Assembly: GCA_003254925.1 (NCBI GenBank)
Contig: QANZ01009716.1
Location: forward strand, 62,001-126,000
Direction: 5' to 3'
Origin: Chamaecrista fasciculata
Taxonomy: Eukaryota; Streptophyta; Magnoliopsida; Fabales; Fabaceae
Length of the DNA stretch: 64,000 bases
Shown here one piece after another: positions 1-12,225 of the stretch (positions within the stretch are counted from its first letter, which is position 1; every line of letters begins with the position of its first letter). A model generated the notes under the pieces. That model was given only the letters and a program-made list of their open reading frames with translations. It was not told where the DNA came from and made no database searches. A program made the position numbers and the translations under genes.

Positions 1-1840
1 TTGGGGACAATGCTACAAAATTAATAGATTAGGGGGTTAATTGCTATTTTTGATAGATTATGGTAGACATTGCAATTGAATAAATAGTTTAGGGTGGATA
101 AATGTAATTTCCCCTTTTTATTTTGATTTTATATATTTCTATAATGATTTCTTTTAGTTCTAAATTGCTAATTATAACCATATTTCTAGTTTAAATATAA
201 TGATTCTCTATTTACTTGGCCCGACTAGAAAACAAAGTCAAATTGAGTATGAAAAGTGAAGAACTCATTTCACAATTAAAATTAGTATATATATATATAT
301 ATATATCTTGTTTTGAGTTCAAATATGAATTCAAAACTATGAGTTACTCCAGACGAGTCATTTTTCTACTCAGTTCAAACTATCAACAAATGAGAAATTG
401 CGTCGAAAGTGAGTTTGGGCCCAAGAGTTGAACAATTATAAAAATTGGTTTCAAATTCACTTTTGGACATGATTTGACCTTATTTATTCATAATTCTAAC
501 TAGACAGAAAAAGAACTCATTAAAAGTAACTCGTAACTTTGAACTCTTTGCATTTGAACCTAAAATGAGATATATATATATATATTTATATATATGACTA
601 ATTTCGATTGTTTGACCGTGAAACAAGCAGTCCACTTTTCAGATTCGATTTCATCTTGTTTGTTGACGGTCTTAACTAAATAGATAAATACTAGTCAAAA
701 GCAACTTGTAAATTTAGACTTATCTTATTTGAATTTGAAACAAGAAATATGATCATATTTAGCATTTTTTGAACCAAAGTGAACCAGTATGGAAACATAT
801 AGATAAAGGACTAAAATAAATATTGAAACAAAGATACAGGACTAATTTAAACATTTGACCAAAGAAAAAGTTAATATGCACTAAAATTATAAATAAAATG
901 TTAGTTGCTCAATTTTAGGTCAAAACCCCATTTTGGCCCCTAATGTTTACTTCAAATTTTATTTTGATCAGTATTATCTTTAGTTCTATTTTGGACTTTA
1001 ATGTTTTCCAACAGTTCCATTTTGGTTTATAACTAGTACTACTGAACATGGTCGTATCTCTTACATTTCAAGTCCGAATGCAATAAAATTGAAGTTATGG
1101 GTTATTCTTAATGACTTATTTCTCTTCCCAATTAGGGTCGTTGGCGAACTAGGTTAAATCGAGCCCGAAAGTAGGTCTCTTGCTTCATGAAATTTGTCGT
1201 ATCTCTCTCTTTTCAAATCTGAATATGACAAAATAAGAGATATGAGCTATTCATGATGAGTTCTTTTTTGATCCAATTGAGATCATAAGCAAACTAGGAC
1301 AAATAGTACTTCAAAATTTGATATTGGTGTTTTGACCAAGCTCACTTTTGGAGTACTATTTGAAGTCGTTTGTCGATATCTCCTATTAAATAGAGAAAAA
1401 ACTCGTCAAAAGTAATTAATAGCTTCAATTTTGTTATATTTGTACTTGAAACGAGACAAATATGACAAACTTCATGAAATAAGAGGCATACTTTCGAGCT
1501 CGATTTCAGACTTCATTTAACTTCTTTTGTCAATAACTCTAGCTTGAGAGAAAGAAAGAGTAACTTGTAACTTAAAACAAAAGAAATGACTCTATTCAGT
1601 ATAATAGTTATGGAAGAATGATTGAATCAATTAGGCTTATATTTTTTGTTTCAATTCACACATTGAAACCAAAAATATAAATATAGAATTTTTGATACAC
1701 AAGTTTAAATAATATTATATTGGTTGCCGTTAATTATTTAGGAAAGTATCTAAATTTGTTATTCTATTTGAATGCCAAAACTGAAACAGACATGGCACTT
1801 TGTTATTTGTGGGACAAAGCGGTGAAAACTCACGCATAAT
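1..1840. repeat. Degenerate dispersed repeat region, no gene
   Basis: No coding gene is visible. The stretch holds diverged copies of a repeat whose recurring phrases include 'gaacttgaaacgag', 'agatagagaaa' and 'actcgtcaaaagtaa'. Related phrases recur inside the foldback element at 43237-43772 and near 24680-24840. TA-dinucleotide tracts lie near 286-306 and 572-594. Boundaries of individual copies are too eroded to define, and short ORFs here look like chance. Confidence 0.5.
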
Positions 1841-1849
1841 CCTTCCTTC

Positions 1850-4800
1850 CCTTCCCTCCATTATTCTCACGCTTTACAGAAACAAGAATGAATGAATAAC
1901 AGAATCCTCTTTCTCTCTCTCTCTCTCTCTTTCAGAGTTTCTCGCAAATCTCACGGCTCTAAATCCATCTTCTCCTACCACTCTTTCTCTCTCTTAAAAC
2001 CTACCTCCCGCTTTTCCTCTTTCTCTTTCTATACCAGGAAGCCTTCGCGGCGGTGAGGTCTCCGGTAGCCACCAATTGTAGACCCTCCACCTCCACGTTT
2101 CTCTCTCCATTTTCATTCAATTTCAGGTTGGTGTAGATTCTTCCTTCTATTCTTTTTCAGAATGTATATGTTTCAATCAGTGGATTTTTTGGATATGCAT
2201 GCAAACGATTGTTTTGTTTGGTTCGGAAGTAATGTATGTGTTCAGCTGTTGATTCGGAAAATAGGTTGGAATGTTGGATGCATTTCGTAAGGTGCCGTCG
2301 TTGTTGTTTGCGTTCTTTTTTATTTTATTTTTTGTCGCATATTGGTGAATGAATGAACATGTGCCGAAAATGGAATGTTAATGCTATGTTTTTTATATGC
2401 GGGAAATGACTCGGGCTGATATGAATTTATGATAAACTGCAAGTTTTGTTCGATAGGAAATTGCTTGGATACCAAGAAGTTGAACAGACCGAGTTGCATT
2501 TTGGTGTTCTGTTATTCTAGAAACTTCCCGCGTCCTTTAACATGTTTCTGGAAATGTGTAGTCGTTACATGTTTTAAGATGCAATTATATAAGCAGGAAG
2601 AAAGTTACAAATGATGAGGTTAGGGAATCTCTTTCGGTAGAAAAAAGTTCAAAAAATCAAAACTAAAACAATATATATGTAGAACAAAAAAAAATAAGAA
2701 AGAAACTTGTGTAGCAAAGAAGCACAGTTCATGCATAACAGAGACGCTCCCTTATAAGGTCCTTGAAGTAACAGCCAAAGAGAAGCTACAAACATTATCC
2801 TAGCCCATAATGCATCTAATGACATGGAGATACCCTTGAAAATTAGAGTCCTCGAACAGTGCACATTTCCAAAAAAATTTACCTTCCTTTGTTTGCCCGA
2901 AACCTCTGAAGTGAAAGGAGAAATGGCTCTGAATTCTGCCGATACCCAACTCTCACCAAATATTTTACCCAGCAAAAAAGTCGCCAATTAGCAAAATGCT
3001 ATCAATTTCTGTGCTACTTGTGAAAATAATACAAATATGAGGAGATTAAACTGTGCGTGGACTGTGGACTATGAATTTGCCATATGCCATTTGGGTTAAT
3101 TCTATTGAGTGATGTCATCTCGATAGAAGTTTTGATTGTTGAAGTAGTTTTAAAATCCCAATCCCAAATTGGTTATAAAGAAGGGAAGCTTTTTGTAGGA
3201 GAGGACATAAGAATGAGAACAGGATTTACGAGGATATAAATCTACTTATTAATACTGAACACATTTTATGGTTCTCAGCTTCACATCTTTGTAGTTTATT
3301 CTTAACGTTGCTGTTGTTTTTGAAAGAAATACTTGCCTAGCATGCGGATATCTCTCTCTCTCCCCCTCTCCCCTCTCCCTCCATCCTCCACCTCCTGCCA
3401 TTCATATATAGCATCCCTCAACTCTATCCTGTTTTTTGTATGATAGCTAGCAGTAGACACATAGTTTATTCAACAAAGTTATGTTGTCTGCATCTTATTC
3501 ATTATTGTCATTTCATCTTGTTCTTTTAAATTTTTCTGGGTTGGAGAATATTTAGTGGGATATCCTATGTGGTTGAAGTGGGATGACTGTTGTCCTGCAT
3601 GACATGAGTTTGTAATTATGATCTTGTATCTTTTAGATGTAATTTTAATGACTTGATTGATCATACTGATTTCTTTTTAATGGGTTTATAATGCCTGTTT
3701 TTCCTGGTTTGACAGACTTAAATAAACAGATCTTGATAATTTCAGTAACTCCCTGCCTCTACTTGAAGTTCCAAGAGTCTTTTGCTATGAGTGCTGCAGA
3801 AAGTCCTATAGATGAAGAAGCTGATCGTCTTCCAGAAGAAGCAAAGAATATTTTAAAATCGTTGGCCAGTGAATGGGATGATGTACTTGACGCAAATGCC
3901 TGGGAAGTTATCCCGCTTAAAGGGGCAATGACGAATGAGGTATTCCAGATAAAATGGCCAACAACACAGGAAACCTCACGAACAGTTGTACTAAGAATTT
4001 ATGGTGCGGGGGTGGACACTTTCTTTGACAGGGATGACGAGATGCAGACATTTGAATTCATGTCTACGCTTGGGCAGGGGCCTCGTCTACTAGGAAGATT
4101 TGCTGATGGTCGTATTGAAGAGTTTATCAATGCACGGGTAATATGATTTACACTTTCAGTTAGTTGTTTTAGTACTGATATCACCTAAAATTGCCTTTGA
4201 CACTATGAGAAAATTAGTATGTATGGTTTCATGAATAACAACTACAGAATGAAGGCAGTATGAAACTGATGACTATTGAGAATATTAAAGTCAATTCTCC
4301 TGCATTATATAACATGTGTGAAATTTAGGCTTTGTTTTTACTTGTCTAGAACTGCCCTATTTTAAACTTCTAATGCTCATATACTCTTCCTCAAATGAGA
4401 ATGATATATTTTACTCCTCTGTGAATTCATCAGACATTATCAGCATCTGATCTGCACGATTCAAATATCTCTGCTCTTATAGCAATCAAAATGAAGGAGT
4501 TCCATAATCTTGACATGCCTGGTGAAAAGAAAGTCTACCTGTGGGATAGATTACGGTACGTGATTTTGAACACCTACCCCTTCTCCACCCTGAAAAAACA
4601 AAAAATAAAATAAAATTTTATGCATCACATAAGAATCCAGTTATATTTCTCACTTAATATAGGCAGGCTCCAGATTTCGGGTATTATTTCTCAAACAATT
4701 TTATCTTAAATGCTTCAGGAACTGGCTTAGTGAGGCTAGGAGTTTGTGTAGCCCAAAAGAGGCTGAAGCCTTTTATTTGGACACAATTGAAAAGGAAATC

Positions 4801-7800
4801 TCTATGTTAGAAAAGGAGCTAACTGGTGCCAACCAACGCATAGCGTTTTGCCACAATGATTTACAATATGGTAACATATTACTTCATGAAGAGACCAGTT
4901 CCCTGACCATAATTGTGAGTTTTTCTTTTTCCTGGTTCTGTTGCTAACTTTTGTGGGAAAATAACTTACGTTTTTTCCCTAAAAAAAAAAATAGCCTGCT
5001 CTAAAGAAAAAAAGGCAGTTCTACTTCTATCCCAGGCTTGTCAAATGTCAAGTAATAAGTTGTAGAAAGAAGTCTTCCTTCTTATATATGAATTCTGTCC
5101 TTAGTAACATTTTTGCACTGGTGAATGTATTTTGGCCTGTTCATGCTTGACCAGGATTTATAGAACTTTATGGAAGATCATCCTATTGCAAAACCACCTA
5201 TAGATGGCTTTAAGTTTTGATAGGCATTGTTTGAAAGGCTGTATGTATATATGAAGACTCCCTACCAATCTGACCCCAACAAAAAAGACTCAAATTAAAA
5301 AGTGTGAAATGTAAATGGGAAGAAACCTATTCATGATCCTGAAATGGAAATATGGATGTAAGGCGTTTGGGTTGTCTTGCTTATGGCATGATGAACTTTG
5401 TGGGTTCATTGCTGAGATTCTGTCCTTTATTTTGTGGTCAAACTAAAGTTGAATGAAGAAAACCATGGGTCATAATTAAAAGGAAATTATTTGTTGATGT
5501 GTGACTTTGATCGATATACGTGTATGTGTGTCTGTATTGCAAACATGATTGATATAATTTAGAAGTGAGACTGTGAAGAATGATGTATACGTTGATTTAG
5601 GGCTTGAAGTAAAACACAACTTTTGCTGTATGCTATCACTAAGAATTTTTTTAAACTGTGGCTGAAAATATAACATTTTTGTTATGTATGACTTGCGAAC
5701 TCATAATATATGTGTTTATCTTGTTCTACTGAGATTTAATTTTCAAAATTTTTGAGATTGATAGGTCATACCTATCATTTACAATCCTGATGCATGCTTT
5801 TTCTATATTAGGATTATGAATATGCAAGTTATAATCCTGTAGCATATGACATAGCAAACCACTTTTGTGAAATGGCTGCTGACTATCATACGGAAACACC
5901 TCATATTCTTGACTTCAGGAAATATCCTGGTATGTGGCTTGTTAATTTTTGTCAGATTGTTCTTTAAATGTTCTGCCATAGATGAACTTTATCTGTTTGT
6001 GAAAAAAAAATTTACCTTTATCTGGCTATCTCTTGACAGATTTGGAGGAGCGACAATTTTTTGTATATGCATATTTGAGTTCTTCAGGTAGTCAATTTCT
6101 CTCTTTCTTTTGTTTTGATTTTAAAGATTGTACTGCATGTTGGTTTCCCTTATTTTTGGAATAACATAATCATATAGTGTATTTTCTATTAATTAATTGA
6201 TAGTTTTGGCCATCGGAATTTCCAAATGGCATGATAAAAAAATGCTGCCAGGTTCTCATAAGTTATAACAATAATTGCTGATTAAGATATGTTTGTATTT
6301 CATCATGCATATAGATACATTTCTTAACTCTTAATTACCCACAATTATGATGTTTCTGTCCTAAAATTGTTGGATTAAAATATAGGTGAAGAACCTAGTG
6401 ACGATGAAGTGGAGCAATTAGTTCATGAAGTTGAGAAATATACACTTCCCAATCATCTATTCTGGGGCATATGGGGAATTATTTCGGTAACTCACTTTCT
6501 CACTCTGGCATGATTTTTTTTCTATATCTAACCTAAACTTTTAATCAGTTTAGGAGGATGTAGCTTGAGTCCTTGGAAGAGGGGAAGAAATTATTCAGTA
6601 CACCCGACGTATGAACGCCAATACCATAAATTTCAACATTGAATTTTATTAAGGAATCTTTTCCATAATTAGAAATCCAACATTCTTGTCCATGGAAGAA
6701 GTCGTGTATAATCTATGTTGTGTGTACTGAGCAGTTTCTTCAGTATTGATGGTTTTTCCCCTTTTTTGGGAGGGGGGGCTATCGGGGCGAGTGGGGATGT
6801 GCTCTAAAATCCAAGTAGATGGTTGTTTTCATTAGAACCACCTAGCTTTTTATTTTTATCCTTCTTTTTACTATTAGAGGCATTCTACCCTCATTTGACT
6901 TCTATAATTCTATTTGCACCTGCCATTAGATAATTAATAGTATGAAAGTGGAAAATATGGTATTCCTTGGATTTCAAATTAGTAGCCTCCACTGCCAAAA
7001 GTCCTACTTACAATGTAGGATTTGCTACAAAGATTCGTTATAAGAATTTAACTCTCTGTTGACTTTATCTTTTGAATACCTTTTCCCAGGGACATGTAAA
7101 CAAAATCGACTTTGACTACAAGGAATATGCAAGGCAGAGGTTTCAAGAGTACTGGTCAAGGAAACCTTTTGTTTTGGGCTCTGTTGGACCTTCCTCCGAA
7201 AGTGTGCTTGACAATACCAGTACGTAACTAGATTTAATTCGTTGTTTTTGTTACTACATGGTAATTTTCGTAAAAATGAGATTTTATAATGTTCATAAGA
7301 TGTGTTGTCCGATGATTACAAAATATGATCTGACATGGTTTTAAGTTGTTTGACATAAAGTGATGTCTCTAAGAGTTACTTTAACATAGGCATTGGGAGT
7401 GTCTATGCTTGTGTATGATAGAATATACTGTTTTTGGATTTGCCAATATGGAGAGTTAGAGCTCGTATCTGTTCTGATTTCTGTGCGTTGTTATAAACAA
7501 AATACTTTACACTCATTTCAAAGTAAAATCATAAATCTCTAACAACAATTCAACCTTGAAGAACTAGAGTTCTTGATAACTAAGATGTCCAAGGGAGTTT
7601 ATTTTTTAGTTTCTTCAATGAGCAAGAATTTAGAACGAACTTGCAAGAAAGATGTACATCAGTACATGTACATGAGTGACCCTGTGAATAAGATTAACTT
7701 AATTGAAGCAATTTTGTTTTCTAAATTATTTACCCCTTATATTCTTTTATTTCGAATAAGATGTTGTATCTTTTGAAAATTTAAATAATTGATAAGGTTT

Positions 7801-8450
7801 ATGGATTGTATAGAGTTTTAGGTTTTTACTATAAGAAATTAAGAATGATATTCTCTTTGACCATTTATTTTTCTGAAGTATCATTCATAAATTATTTTTT
7901 GCATATCTAAATGGACCTTTTTTTTTTTTAATTTCAAATTCTTATATTTACTCTTTTGAACTGTGCAAAGCGTCATATAAACTCTCAAGAATGCATCTCT
8001 ATCACCTGTAAACATATTTTGATAAAACTTCATGGACTTCTACACAAATTAACCAGCGGTGTGTGTGTGTGTATATATATATAAGATTCTCTCAATAATT
8101 CAGCATAATTATATAATGACTATAAATATAGATGTCTAATTTTGCTACATCTTATTGGTTTGCATTGCAGGAGAAAAATTGATGAGCAAAGAGAGTTCTA
8201 CATCGAAGAACCATGTTCACTTAAGGAAGTTGAAGAAGTTTCTGAATTTGAGTGTGTTCAGATCCAAAAATTAGGGAGTGGATATGCTGAAGTACTTTTT
8301 ATGTGTAAAATACAATTTTCCGTGCAAAAAATTGTAAAGATTAGTGTACTTTGTGGCACTTGAGCCTATCCAAACCGCAAAATCTGTTGCTTTCATCTCA
8401 TCATAGTCTCAGAATCGGCATCCTCAGGTCACATTTACAATCTTGGAGTG
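1850..8450 (+). CDS. Choline kinase (choline/ethanolamine kinase family)
   Basis: Phosphorylates choline with ATP in the cytosol, the first step of the CDP-choline route to phosphatidylcholine. Coding exons by splice signals and frame: 3787-4137, 4434-4555, 4719-4914, 5812-5929, 6040-6087, 6386-6486 and 7090-7227, giving 357 aa, the normal length for plant choline kinases. The start at 3787 ([13 protein letters not shown]) matches the family N-terminus; the in-frame ATG at 3691 lies before a splice acceptor and is not used. The kinase catalytic loop HNDLQYGN (about 4851-4874) and the choline-kinase motif [18 protein letters not shown] (from 5812) are present. A pyrimidine-rich 5'-UTR exon appears to end at a donor near 2126, with the acceptor at 3746. 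The stop at 7225-7227 overlaps a possible donor (GTACGT), and a candidate 3' exon starts at 8171. The family call is secure; choline rather than ethanolamine preference is from overall similarity. Confidence 0.92.
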
Positions 8451-9401
8451 TATAATTGAGACCGATTTGTTTTCCATATACTGCAACATATTTACCTATT
8501 TGTTTTCATTTTCTATAATGACCTTTTTAATATATATATAAAAAAAATTGTTATTTGTAGTTGATATGTTTGAGAGAAAAGAAATAGTTAACAAGCTTGA
8601 ATTTGTTTAAATAACATTTCTACGCCAGCCATGAAAAGTGAAAACTAGTTTCGGCTGAACAAGTGTGTGTGTGTGTGTGTGAATGTGATTTATTTCACTT
8701 AAAATGAAATATAAATGAATGATTTCCAAACTTAATGAATGAGAATATAAATGACTTATTCACTTAAATATTAAATTTCCAAACTTATATCTTAATTGAA
8801 AATTATAAATCCAATTGATTTTAAACATTAAAATTACTATTTCAAAACTTCAAATACAATATTTGCCATGAGTTGTAAGAATCACAACCGTCTATTACTT
8901 TATTTATTCCCCTTCTAAAAACCTTGAAATTCCTATTTTTATTTGAAGGTATGATTAAAACAAATACTAAAAAAGTAATATCGTTACTGGTCTAGATTCT
9001 GAAAGAGTAAAATGCTTATTAAATGATTTTGGAGGGTGCCTAAATAATTTAATTTTCTTAATAAAAAATTAAAAGTCTAATACACTTATCTGATCTATTT
9101 TTTTAGAAAAGGTTAGTTAAAGAAAAAATTAGATGAGAGTGAAAATAAGGGCTAACATCTCATTTCGATTCCTCATGTAGTCATGTATTCACTTTATCAT
9201 ATTTAATCCTCATAAATTTCTCTTCTTAATTCGGCTCTTTACAATTTTCTTTTGGCCGAAATCTCTTTACAAGTTATTTTGTAATCAATATTAGTTTCTC
9301 TTTCTATGTATAAGTTTTAGGGTATGTTTGGGATCCACTTACAAAACCACTACAATCTCACTATCTCGGCTTTTAATACATTACTTGAGCTACATTACAA
9401 C
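8430..9401. other. Intergenic, AT-rich, microsatellites only
   Basis: The probable 3' end of the choline kinase transcript is followed by AT-rich sequence with a GT-dinucleotide tract near 8664-8681. I see no gene, and no element whose ends can be defined before the hAT-like repeat that begins at 9402. Confidence 0.5.
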
Positions 9402-10157
9402 TAGGGGTGTTTGGGAGTGGGTTGGGTTGAGTTAATGACGGTTTGGTTTGGGCCGAAATATTTTGAGAGTGGGTTGGTTTGGGTTGAGTTTTGGAAAAAA
9501 AAAATATTTCAACCAAAATCAAACCAAACCAAACAACAATAGGTTGAGTTGGACGGGTTGGCCCATTCCAATATGCAAACATTTTTATTTCAAAAATATA
9601 CTTGATTTTACATTTTTTTAATTTTTCAATTCTTTTGTATTGAATTTTGATGAAAAAGATTTCTTATTATTATGAGTCAATAATAATATAATATGATTGA
9701 AAGTCATATATACTCATCCAAAGAATGTGAAGATAATAGTAGAGGAATGTAAAAACAATCATGGTAGCAATAGAATTTAGCAAATGAAATTGTAAAAACT
9801 CTAGTTTTACTTTTCTAGATAAAAATTAAAGAGATTAAATTGATTAATTGGATGATAGACACAAAAAATAATTAATTGAAGGTGAAGTCACTTTACCCAC
9901 TAAAGCTAAGTGAAAAGGGCATGTCAATAGTCATTTGTATTATAATAATTATATTTATTTATGTGTATATAAAAATAAAAAATAAAAAATATATATATGA
10001 CGAGTTGGGTTAGGTTGGAGTGCGGGTTTTAGAATTACTACGAGTTAGAAATTTTCAAACCAAATCAACTCGTCAGCTCAAACCAAACCAATCCAAACCT
10101 TCAGGTTGCGTTGGTTTAGCAGATTGGCAGATTGACCCGAACCACTAAACACCCTTA
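9402..10157. mobile_element. Non-autonomous hAT-like transposon
   Basis: A 756-bp element with imperfect terminal inverted repeats: TAGGGGTGTTTGG on the left, and TAAGGGTGTTTAG when the right end is reverse-complemented. It is flanked by 8-bp direct repeats that differ at one base (attacaac at 9394-9401, attgcaac at 10158-10165), the duplication length typical of hAT transposons. Subterminal regions are rich in GGTTGGGTT/AACCCAACC-type repeats. There is no transposase ORF, so it must rely on proteins from elsewhere. Truncated relatives appear near 24839 and 56760. Confidence 0.72.
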
Positions 10158-10268
10158 ATTGCAACAAAATTGTTTGTTTTGCTCATTACTAAACATCATT
10201 TCATTACATTCTTCATTTTATTATCTACTCAATTATCAATATATACCCTTACTCAAATATAAACATAA

Positions 10269-10277
10269 AACTATTAA
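10269..10277. repeat. Left 9-bp target duplication of Pack-MULE
   Basis: aactattaa lies immediately outside the left inverted repeat. It matches aattattaa at 12217-12225 in 8 of 9 positions. A 9-bp duplication is the hallmark of Mutator-like insertion. Confidence 0.7.
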
Positions 10278-12216
10278 GGGTAAATTGCAATTTGGTACTC
10301 TGTGGTTAGGGGCGATCCCACTTTGGTACCCTGAAAGAAATTTTTTTGCATTTTGGTGCCCCGTGGTTTGCTGCGTTAGCGAATTGGTCTCATGTGCTTT
10401 ATTTTCTGTTAGGATTTAACGGCAAATGTGACTGTGACCACATTAAAATGTCAAAAACCTCCCAACAAGTATTCTCTTATGCGTTTAAGTCCTTTCCCTT
10501 TACTGAAAGGGATCAAAACATAAAGAAAACAGAAACTAAAGGGTACATTATGTAATTTTATTGTTGAGTTGAAAATAATTATAAAAGGGTCTTTAGAATT
10601 CTAATATTACAGAATTTTCTCATTTTCATCAGATTTCTTTTGAATAGGTCTTGATTTAATTACACTTTAATCCCAAAAATTTATGATCTTTATCAAAATA
10701 GTCCTTTTAGAACTTGAATGGAAATTTGCTATGATTAGAGTACACAATGATCAATGAACAAGTTCCATTCGATTCCTCGACGAATCGCCCATCCATGAAC
10801 TTCAACCCCGACATTTAGTGAAGGCACACCAGTAAGAACTGCGGATATGGAAACAGAATCAGGTTCATACCCTTCTGAAATCATCTGCTAGAATATGCTT
10901 ACTGCCTCCATTTTCTAGGCCATGATGTATATAAGCTGTGAGCATTGAATTCCATGAAAAGGAATCTCTATGAGGCATTTTGTCAAACACCTTTCTAGCC
11001 TTCACAATGTCACCACACTTAGCATACATGTCTACCAACGCATTGAGCACAAACCCATCATTGAAAAACCTAGAACGAACCACATGCCTATGAACTTCTT
11101 CACCCACTTGAACAAACCCAATTCCCCCACAAGCTTTCAGAACCCTTGGGAATGTGAAAATGTCAGGCTGGACACCTTCTTCCACCATTTGAAAGTAGAG
11201 AGCTATTGCGTCATCATAGAGACCAACTTCAGAATACCCTGAAATAAGCGAATTCCATGGAAAAGCATATAAGTTTCTGTCAGACATTTGATCAAACAGG
11301 TTGTGGGCTTCATCCATATTCCCATATGAAGCTTATAGCCTAAGAAGCTTCGATGAGATTCTGACGTTTCTGCGCAAAAGGGAAATGGGAATGAGGCGGT
11401 GGATTCGGATTTCGTGATCGATGGATTGTAAACGGAAGCATGTTTCTAAGAGAGAAGCGAAGATTTCGGGATCGATTCTGATGCCTTTGTCGATGGATGA
11501 TTCGAGATCTGTGACGACTTATTCGAGAGCTTGGGATTTGGTTAGGGTGTAAGGTTGGTGATTGATGAGAAGTGGGGTTGGTGTGGGTTTTGGGAAGGAG
11601 AGAGTGTTCTTGTTTTCTTGGTGTGGGTTTTCTTGAGAGGGTTATTTTTGATTTGTGGGGCCTGCTTTTGGAAAAATTTGGGGGTTTTGATTTGTTTATA
11701 GTGTACTTAAATGAAAATTTCAGCTTCTAGTAGTTTAATATGGGGATATTTTGATAAATCATAGATGTTCATGTGTCTTTTGAGGTTCTAACGACTATTT
11801 TGATAAAGATCATAAACTTTTGGGATTAAAGTGTAATTAAATCAGGACCTATTCAAAAGAAATCTTATGAAAAAGAGAAAATTCTGTAATATTAGAATTC
11901 TAAAGACCCTTTCATGATTATTTTCAACTCAACAATAAAATTACATAATGTACCATTTAGTTTCTGTTTTCTTTATATTTTGATCCCTTTTAGTAAAGGG
12001 AAAGGACTTAAACGCATAAGAAAAGACTTTTTGGGAGGTTTTTGACATTTTAAGGTGGTCACAATCACATTTGCCGTTAAATTCTAACGGAAATAAAGCA
12101 CAGGGACCAATTCGCTAACGGAGCAAACCACGGGGCACCAAACTGCAAAAAATTTTCTTTCAGGGTATCAAAGTGGAACCGCCCCTAACCACATGGTACT
12201 AAACTCCAATTTACGC
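10278..12216. mobile_element. Pack-MULE-like element carrying a captured PPR gene fragment
   Basis: A 1939-bp element. The left arm (10278 to about 10714) and right arm (about 11783 to 12216) are near-identical inverted repeats of roughly 435 bp, readable end to end apart from scattered substitutions. The ends are GGGTAAATTGCAATTTGG on the left and GCGTAAATTGGAGTTTAG reading inward on the right. The 9-bp flanks match at 8 of 9 positions. The interior is a decayed fragment of a cellular PPR gene and not a transposase. Long inverted repeats, a 9-bp duplication and captured host coding sequence define a Pack-MULE. That it is non-autonomous follows from the absence of a mudrA-like ORF. Confidence 0.82.
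10740..11640 (-). pseudogene. Captured OTP70-like PPR (PLS-type) gene fragment
   Basis: On the minus strand this reads as part of a PLS-type pentatricopeptide protein closely resembling Arabidopsis OTP70 (At4g25270), which acts in chloroplast intron splicing. The N-terminal part (about 11320-11640) carries two in-frame stops: one inside the conserved TKSQALE/VVTDLE stretch near 11518, one just before the YGNMDEAH stretch near 11330. The middle (10865-11317) is open for 150 codons, with PPR motifs such as WNSLISGY and LNALVDMYAKCGDIVKA. Near 10900 a frameshift plus a TAG break the frame, after which homology continues (MISEGYEPDSVSIS) to about 10745. Both ends stop at the element arms, so the rest of the parent gene was not captured. 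It cannot make a full protein. A small RNA or antisense role is possible but speculative. Confidence 0.82.
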
Positions 12217-12225
12217 AATTATTAA

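Noticed and set aside
2649..2987. A 112-codon minus-strand ORF within the choline kinase 5'-UTR intron
   Set aside because: No family recognised, no start context or partner exons, and it lies antisense inside an intron. Treated as chance or an eroded repeat.
3691..3786. Upstream in-frame ATG extending choline kinase by 32 residues
   Set aside because: It precedes the splice acceptor at 3746, and the family N-terminus begins at 3787.
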